Shown: positions 13,172 through 16,230 of the stretch, in pieces | How the letters are laid out: every line of letters starts with the position of its first letter | How positions within the stretch are numbered: the first letter of the stretch is position 1 | Assembly (NCBI GenBank): GCA_035504095.1 | Contig: DATJSN010000020.1 | Location: forward strand, 1-16,230 | Origin: DATJSN01 sp035504095 | GTDB lineage: Bacteria > Planctomycetota > Phycisphaerae > WQYP01 | Reading direction: 5' to 3' | DNA length: 16,230 nt | Position numbers and translations under genes: made by a program | Notes under the pieces: model-generated | The model's database searches: none | What the model was told of the DNA's origin: nothing | The model's input: only the letters and a program-made list of their open reading frames with translations

Positions 13172-13652
13172 CCGCAAGGCCCCTTTGCTTACCCCATTCC
13201 AACCAAGCGCTTGCCATCTGTTTCATTTTTCCAGCATCATTAGGCGAGACTGGATCATCACGTGTGATCGCTATAAGCGCCCAAAACCAACTTCCATTTC
13301 CAGAAGCTAAATCTTTAAGCATATAGGGAACAACTTGTGGGCCAAGTCCGATTATTTGCTGATATTTTATGTGCATAAATTTTTTGGTCGGATTAGAAAG
13401 CATGCCGACTTCGGCGTTCCAACTTTTTGCCAACTCTCGAAAAATTGCGCCTATTTCATCGCCGGTTTTAAATATTGATGAAGAAAAAATGATCATATCA
13501 ACTTGAGGTTGATCTTTAATCATTCTTCCAAAAGCTAACCATGTACGTGATAAAAGTGCGCGTTTGGCATCAAGGCGGCGAGTTGGAATCACAGTCCTGT
13601 GTTGGCCTATTACTTTATTCGCAATACTTGAACGAACTAGCATTTCCGGCAT
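13086..13652 (-). CDS. Uncharacterised protein with WFWALIAIT motif
   Basis: The 188-residue protein has a recognisable conserved block from about residue 69: IFRELAKSWNAEVGMLSN, then MHIKYQQIIGLGPQVVPYML, then GSWFWALIAITRDDPV and MASAWLEWGKQRG. I have seen this pattern in hypothetical proteins, often next to the YNCIAWA family as here, but know of no function. The N-terminal 65 residues are less distinctive. No transmembrane segment or signal peptide is apparent. The start is ATG 13652; an ATG three codons later is possible. The gene follows the 227-residue protein after 10 bp and its last roughly 28 codons overlap the next gene. The tail after WLEWGKQRG (Asp/Glu/Arg/Gln-rich) is probably a read-out beyond the usual family end. 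Confidence 0.72.
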   Translation of the reverse strand: MPEMLVRSSIANKVIGQHRTVIPTRRLDAKRALLSRTWLAFGRMIKDQPQVDMIIFSSSIFKTGDEIGAIFRELAKSWNAEVGMLSNPTKKFMHIKYQQIIGLGPQVVPYMLKDLASGNGSWFWALIAITRDDPVSPNDAGKMKQMASAWLEWGKQRGLADDSEHDRDRISETLQRQLQNYEQWDNGL

Positions 13653-13662
13653 ATTGTTCTTA

Positions 13663-14346
13663 TTACCTTTCTTCGGCCACTTCTACACACGGCATGGAAA
13701 TCTTGCTCATAACCGACCTCAAAGTATCGGCTTTTGCTATCGCTCTCTGTAAGACCACAATCAAATTTTTAACATCTTTAGTATCAAGCGCAAAATAAAT
13801 ATCATCTGTTTCGCCATTTTTTACATAGCGTATTCTAAGCATCTGTACGAGAACCGCGCCAGCCGCCGGAGGCGTTGCGCCTTGTTCTGTCGGATCGGCA
13901 AATATGGCCCTCATGTCAGTAAACACCCTGGCGTTTGAATAAACGTTTTTATGTGCAACTAAAATCTCGTGTGATTTTATTGCCAAAGCAAGGCATTTTG
14001 TTTTAAGAATGGCATTCATACGATGCAAGGCAATGTCAATCTTATTTTGCGTCTCTGGCGCGATAGGGGTGCTGTCAACAAAATTGCTTTTAACAAGTTC
14101 ATCAATTGACACGTCTATATACGTACTGGCCATCTGGATATTTATAGCAGTACCGATGATTTGCGCCGCAACGGCCTGTATGGGCGCTGGAAGCGCAGAT
14201 GATATTGTTGTGGGAACATTTTTAAGATCAGACAGTAATGTCTTTTGAGCGCAATCCACCACCTGCACAAAATCTGATTCGGACATTGCGATAAGAGCTT
14301 CCAGCGATTGGCGCTGTTGAACAGAGGCAAAATCGAACTCTTGCAT
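13663..14346 (-). CDS. Uncharacterised protein, first gene of the AT-rich cassette
   Basis: The 227-residue protein has an alpha-helical N-terminal part (about 1-130), including an Ala/Ile-rich segment ISSALPAPIQAVAAQIIGTA that is hydrophobic but not a clear membrane helix. A more conserved-looking C-terminal part follows: HEILVAHKNVYSNARVFTDMRAIFAD, GAVLVQMLRIRYVKNGETDDIYFALD and KDVKNLIVVLQRAIAKADTL. The latter suggests a beta-hairpin followed by a helix. I recall similar hypothetical proteins without a tested role. It starts at ATG 14346 with GAGG 5 nt upstream, and begins the minus-strand operon with a 10-bp gap to the next gene. A TAAAAT -10-like element and the inverted repeat GCATT-TT-AATGC (14390-14401) lie 30-60 bp upstream. 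Confidence 0.72.
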   Translation of the reverse strand: MQEFDFASVQQRQSLEALIAMSESDFVQVVDCAQKTLLSDLKNVPTTISSALPAPIQAVAAQIIGTAINIQMASTYIDVSIDELVKSNFVDSTPIAPETQNKIDIALHRMNAILKTKCLALAIKSHEILVAHKNVYSNARVFTDMRAIFADPTEQGATPPAAGAVLVQMLRIRYVKNGETDDIYFALDTKDVKNLIVVLQRAIAKADTLRSVMSKISMPCVEVAEER

Positions 14347-14992
14347 TATTTCCTCATCGGAGAAATGGCCTGTTTTCGTTGATATTTTAGCATTTTAATG
14401 CCTAATTCATGGAGAAATCCTATGCGTTACACACAGGGTAACCCGTGGCGACCGCCGCCGTCAACCATTATTTTCTTCGACGTGTGACAAGTCAAGAAAT
14501 ACCGGACACACTGGCAGGGTTGGGCTGCCGATACATCAATCGCTTTCCATGCGCGCCTTTTACTGCAGTGTCGCGGCGCTCGATATCTGAAATCTTTCTC
14601 CCGGGAGAGTGAAACGGGGGTGTAGTTAGTATTTTCTCCGCCCGCTTAATCTTTTTCGCATTTTTCGTGGTTAAATCTGTGAAACCTGTGGTTCGTTTTT
14701 AACTTTTACTTTGTGGCAACATCGCCCCCAATTTTCCGGCCCGGTAAATCCCGCTGAATTCTCCCACTCGCATCGCCTTCACCTAGATTCCCGATTTGAA
14801 TTTATACCTTTGAGTCACACCTCACCGCGCGTTCGCAATTTTGCGAACAAAAACAATCCTTACTGAACTTCCTTATTTGCTCACCTGATCGCCTGATCAA
14901 CTGTTCTACTCTCTCGGCGTGGCTTCGCCGCGCCGCCACTCCCGTCTCCCATCTCCCGACTCAGAACTCGGCCCAGCCGCGTAAGGCTTGCA
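14347..14992. other. Intergenic stretch with relics and palindromes, no firm gene
   Basis: It holds a 21-codon frame (14422-14487) beginning MRYTQGNPW, with GGAG 7 nt upstream, perhaps a gene relic. The palindrome TCTCCCGGGAGA lies at 14597-14608. Degenerate words CGTGGTTAAATCTGTG and ACCTGTGGTTCG lie near 14655-14696. A perfect inverted repeat GTTCGCAA-TT-TTGCGAAC lies at 14831-14848. From 14869 the dispersed repeat starting TTCCTTATTTGCTC, also found at 5658, leads into the repeat pair that flanks mqsRA. No RNA gene is recognised. Confidence 0.55.
14913..14972 (+). repeat. Left repeat flanking mqsRA (units B then A)
   Basis: Unit B (14913-14939) starts CTCGGCGTGGCTTCGCCGCG and can fold through GGCG/CGCC. 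Unit A (14938-14972) starts ACTCCCGTCTCCC and ends CTCAGAACTCGGC. Both units recur right of mqsRA (15866-15921) in the opposite order: unit B is identical over 27 bases, and unit A has one difference in 35. Confidence 0.8.
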
Positions 14993-14998
14993 ATGAAT

Positions 14999-15013
14999 TA
15001 CCCTTATAGGGTA
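14999..15013 (+). promoter_or_regulatory. MqsA-type operator before mqsR
   Basis: TACCCT (14999-15004) and AGGGTA (15008-15013) are perfect inverted arms around TAT, ending 4 bp before the mqsR start. The half-site spacing equals that of the known E. coli MqsA palindrome (AACCT-TTT-AGGTT), so this is very likely the autorepression site. The AGGG also serves as the mqsR ribosome site. A TTGCAA (14988-14993) upstream may be part of the promoter. Confidence 0.75.
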
Positions 15014-15017
15014 TTCT

Positions 15018-15326
15018 ATGGCGGTGGAAAAGCGGACGCCGCATTATCACCTGGCCGAATGTCAGATTTTGATTGCCCGGCTGGGAACGGCGGCGTTCAC
15101 CAAAACTGCACTGGATGGAGGGCGCAATATGGGATTAACCACGACGGAAATGTTGGCGGTCATTGGCTCATTGACGCGAAAAAACTTCTATAAATCCATG
15201 ACGACTTACGCCGATCATCGGATATGGCAGGATGTTTATCATGCACATACGCCCGTGCGGAAAGAAGCGTACATCAAAATTACCCTGCGCGACCAGGCGC
15301 CGGTAATCCAATTTAAGGAGAAATAA
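15018..15326 (+). CDS. mqsR: MqsR-family mRNA interferase toxin
   Basis: The 102-residue protein is collinear with E. coli MqsR (98 residues), an RelE-fold RNase that cuts mRNA at GCU. Shared blocks are VEKRTPHYHL at the N-terminus, NFYKSMTTYADHRIWQDVY (56-74) and the end IQFKEK. Lys59, Gln71 and the C-terminal Lys correspond to residues proposed for catalysis. The start is ATG 15018, with AGGG about 6 nt upstream inside the operator. Toxin-first order and the 2-bp gap to mqsA are the normal arrangement. The module sits between repeats and no housekeeping genes share its operon, which fits recent acquisition. Confidence 0.95.
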   Translation: MAVEKRTPHYHLAECQILIARLGTAAFTKTALDGGRNMGLTTTEMLAVIGSLTRKNFYKSMTTYADHRIWQDVYHAHTPVRKEAYIKITLRDQAPVIQFKEK

Positions 15327-15328
15327 AT

Positions 15329-15730
15329 ATGCTGCACCATTGTGTCAATTGTAAAACCCGAAAGGCCATGGAACGGTTCGAAAACGAAGCAATGGACGTA
15401 AAATATGCCGGGGAGCGTCTTATGGTGAAGGGACTTTCCGGCTGGCGCTGCGGTAAATGCGGTGAAATTGAATTTGACGCTCAAAGCGCGCGGCGGTATG
15501 CGGCGGCGGGAGACCGCCTGGTTTTGCAAGCTCGAAGAAAACAGAGCCGACAATTGCGGCGCATTCGTCAAAAGCTGCATTTAAACCAAGTGGCGGCGGC
15601 CCGGCTCACCGGCGGCGGCCACAATGCCTTCTCACGATATGAGCGCGGCGAAGTTGTCCCGTTGCCGGCGATAACCAATTTATTTCGGCTTCTGGACAAG
15701 CATCCCGAGCTACTTAGGGAACTTAAGTAA
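15329..15730 (+). CDS. mqsA: MqsA-family antitoxin
   Basis: The 133-residue protein has the two-domain MqsA layout. An N-terminal zinc-binding toxin-interaction domain carries Cys5/Cys8 (CVNC) and Cys41/Cys44 (CGKC). A C-terminal Xre-type helix-turn-helix has LHLNQVAAARLTGGGHNAFS (84-103), then RYERG and LLDKHPELLREL at the end. The GGG-NAFSRYE-G motif is diagnostic for MqsA. It binds and silences MqsR and represses the operon through the palindrome at 14999-15013. AAGGAG, overlapping the mqsR end, precedes ATG 15329 by about 9 nt. No truncation is seen. Confidence 0.95.
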   Translation: MLHHCVNCKTRKAMERFENEAMDVKYAGERLMVKGLSGWRCGKCGEIEFDAQSARRYAAAGDRLVLQARRKQSRQLRRIRQKLHLNQVAAARLTGGGHNAFSRYERGEVVPLPAITNLFRLLDKHPELLRELK

Positions 15731-16010
15731 TTCGCGGCTCTACACTCTACCTACTTACTACTTTCTCGGCGGTTATGCCGCCGCCTCCTATGGCCTGTGC
15801 CCTAGACCCTACGTTGTCCTCTGCGTTAAAACCGTTGTGTCGTCGTGCCGTCGTGGTGAAAAACTACTCCCGTCTCCCGTCTCCCGACTCAGAACTCGGC
15901 GTGGCTTCGCCGCGCCGCCACACCCTACTCAGCGCAGCTGCTTGCCGCGCCGGATGGTTTGCCTATTCAGTATAAAGGCTCTTAATGCCGGTTCTTTGAC
16001 AAGTGAATAA
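15731..16010. repeat. Right repeat region after mqsA, no gene
   Basis: CGGCGG/CCGCCG (15767-15772 and 15778-15783) makes a small hairpin after mqsA without a T-tract. At 15831-15856 the reverse complement matches 6461-6486 (ACCACAACGATATTACGACA onward) at 20 of 26 positions, so the two intergenic regions share a degenerate repeat in opposite orientations. Unit A (15866-15900) and unit B (15895-15921) duplicate the left flank of mqsRA in swapped order. No coding region is supported. Confidence 0.65.
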
Positions 16011-16023
16011 GAGGAGTGACAAA

Positions 16024-16230
16024 ATGTCTGATTCTACGGAATCCGTCTGTCCACTCTCTGTCCAGATGACTAATTGTCGCCCTTTTGGGACTAGAGCATT
16101 TCCACTCCAGATATGGCGTCTGCGTTGGTGTAGACGGGGTTGGCCGCAAGGAAGAGCGACAAGGCGGGTTTGCAAAACCCCGTCGCGGAGCGATGACGCA
16201 GCGGACGACCCTGTCTGTGCCAACCCGAAG
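16024..16230 (+). CDS. Unrecognised ORF, 5' part only
   Basis: A strong Shine-Dalgarno GAGGAG (16011-16016) lies 7 nt before ATG 16024, and the frame stays open for 69 codons to the window end. It begins MSDSTESVCPLSVQMTNCRP and is then rich in Arg, Trp and Cys (IWRLRWCRRGWPQGR, then KTPSRSDDAADD). The composition is not that of a typical folded protein, and the DNA holds a hairpin (GGGTTTGCAAAACCC at 16165-16179), so it may be another dispersed repeat that happens to be open. A TTGACA-like sequence lies at 15995. No family is recognised. Confidence 0.3.
   Translation, partial: MSDSTESVCPLSVQMTNCRPFGTRAFPLQIWRLRWCRRGWPQGRATRRVCKTPSRSDDAADDPVCANPK

Noticed and set aside
14422..14487. A short frame beginning MRYTQGNPW, thought of as a relic of a REP-associated tyrosine transposase
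   Set aside because: Only 21 codons, and no catalytic HUH motif or continuation in any frame could be recognised downstream.
14831..14848. GTTCGCAA-TT-TTGCGAAC as a LexA/SOS box
   Set aside because: The half-sites are in the reverse order to the GAAC...GTTC box and no damage-response gene is adjacent.

Overview
The window reads as a chromosomal segment of a moderately GC-rich bacterium whose housekeeping genes are interleaved with small accessory modules and repeat-filled intergenic DNA. The best guess is a member of the PVC group, most likely Planctomycetota. This rests on a tandem set of three EutN/CcmL-type microcompartment vertex genes, a class A RNase P RNA, a monolithic glycine cleavage P-protein and many degenerate intergenic repeats. 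It is an inference from gene content; no 16S rRNA or ribosomal protein is present to settle it.

Layout. 1-181: 3' end of gcvP. 199-874: a Doc-type toxin with an AbrB/MazE-type antitoxin (minus strand) and its palindromic control region. 911-1466: promoter, rnpB RNA and terminator. 1503-2788: a promoter and a four-gene operon of three BMC-P pentamer genes and one unrecognised small gene. 2814-5394 (minus strand): a ribbon-helix-helix/zinc-finger protein, a ClpP-like protease and a GT4 glycosyltransferase. 5714-6424 (minus): a HAD phosphatase/mutase. 6425-7303: two copies of a repeat-rich leader enclosing an intact MntA-type nucleotidyltransferase and a truncated hepT. 7304-8665: murD. 8725-11487 (minus): a copper module, csoR then copA, with a CsoR operator between the -35 and -10 boxes. 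11905-14346 (minus): an AT-richer cassette of four uncharacterised proteins plus a small frame-ambiguous ORF. 14347-16010: intergenic repeats around an mqsR-mqsA toxin-antitoxin pair. 16024-16230: the start of an unrecognised ORF that runs off the window.

How the parts work together. The copper genes form a self-contained sensor/exporter unit. MqsR/MqsA and Doc/AbrB are complete toxin-antitoxin pairs, each with a palindrome in its control region, whereas the MntA/HepT pair is broken. The three BMC-P proteins would cap the vertices of a protein shell, but no hexameric shell gene or cargo enzyme is in the window, so this looks like a satellite locus of a compartment encoded elsewhere. The AT-rich cassette (11905-14346) is the best candidate for an undescribed system: four compact genes of families without known function, one with a PD-(D/E)xK nuclease-like motif, arranged with tiny gaps or overlaps.
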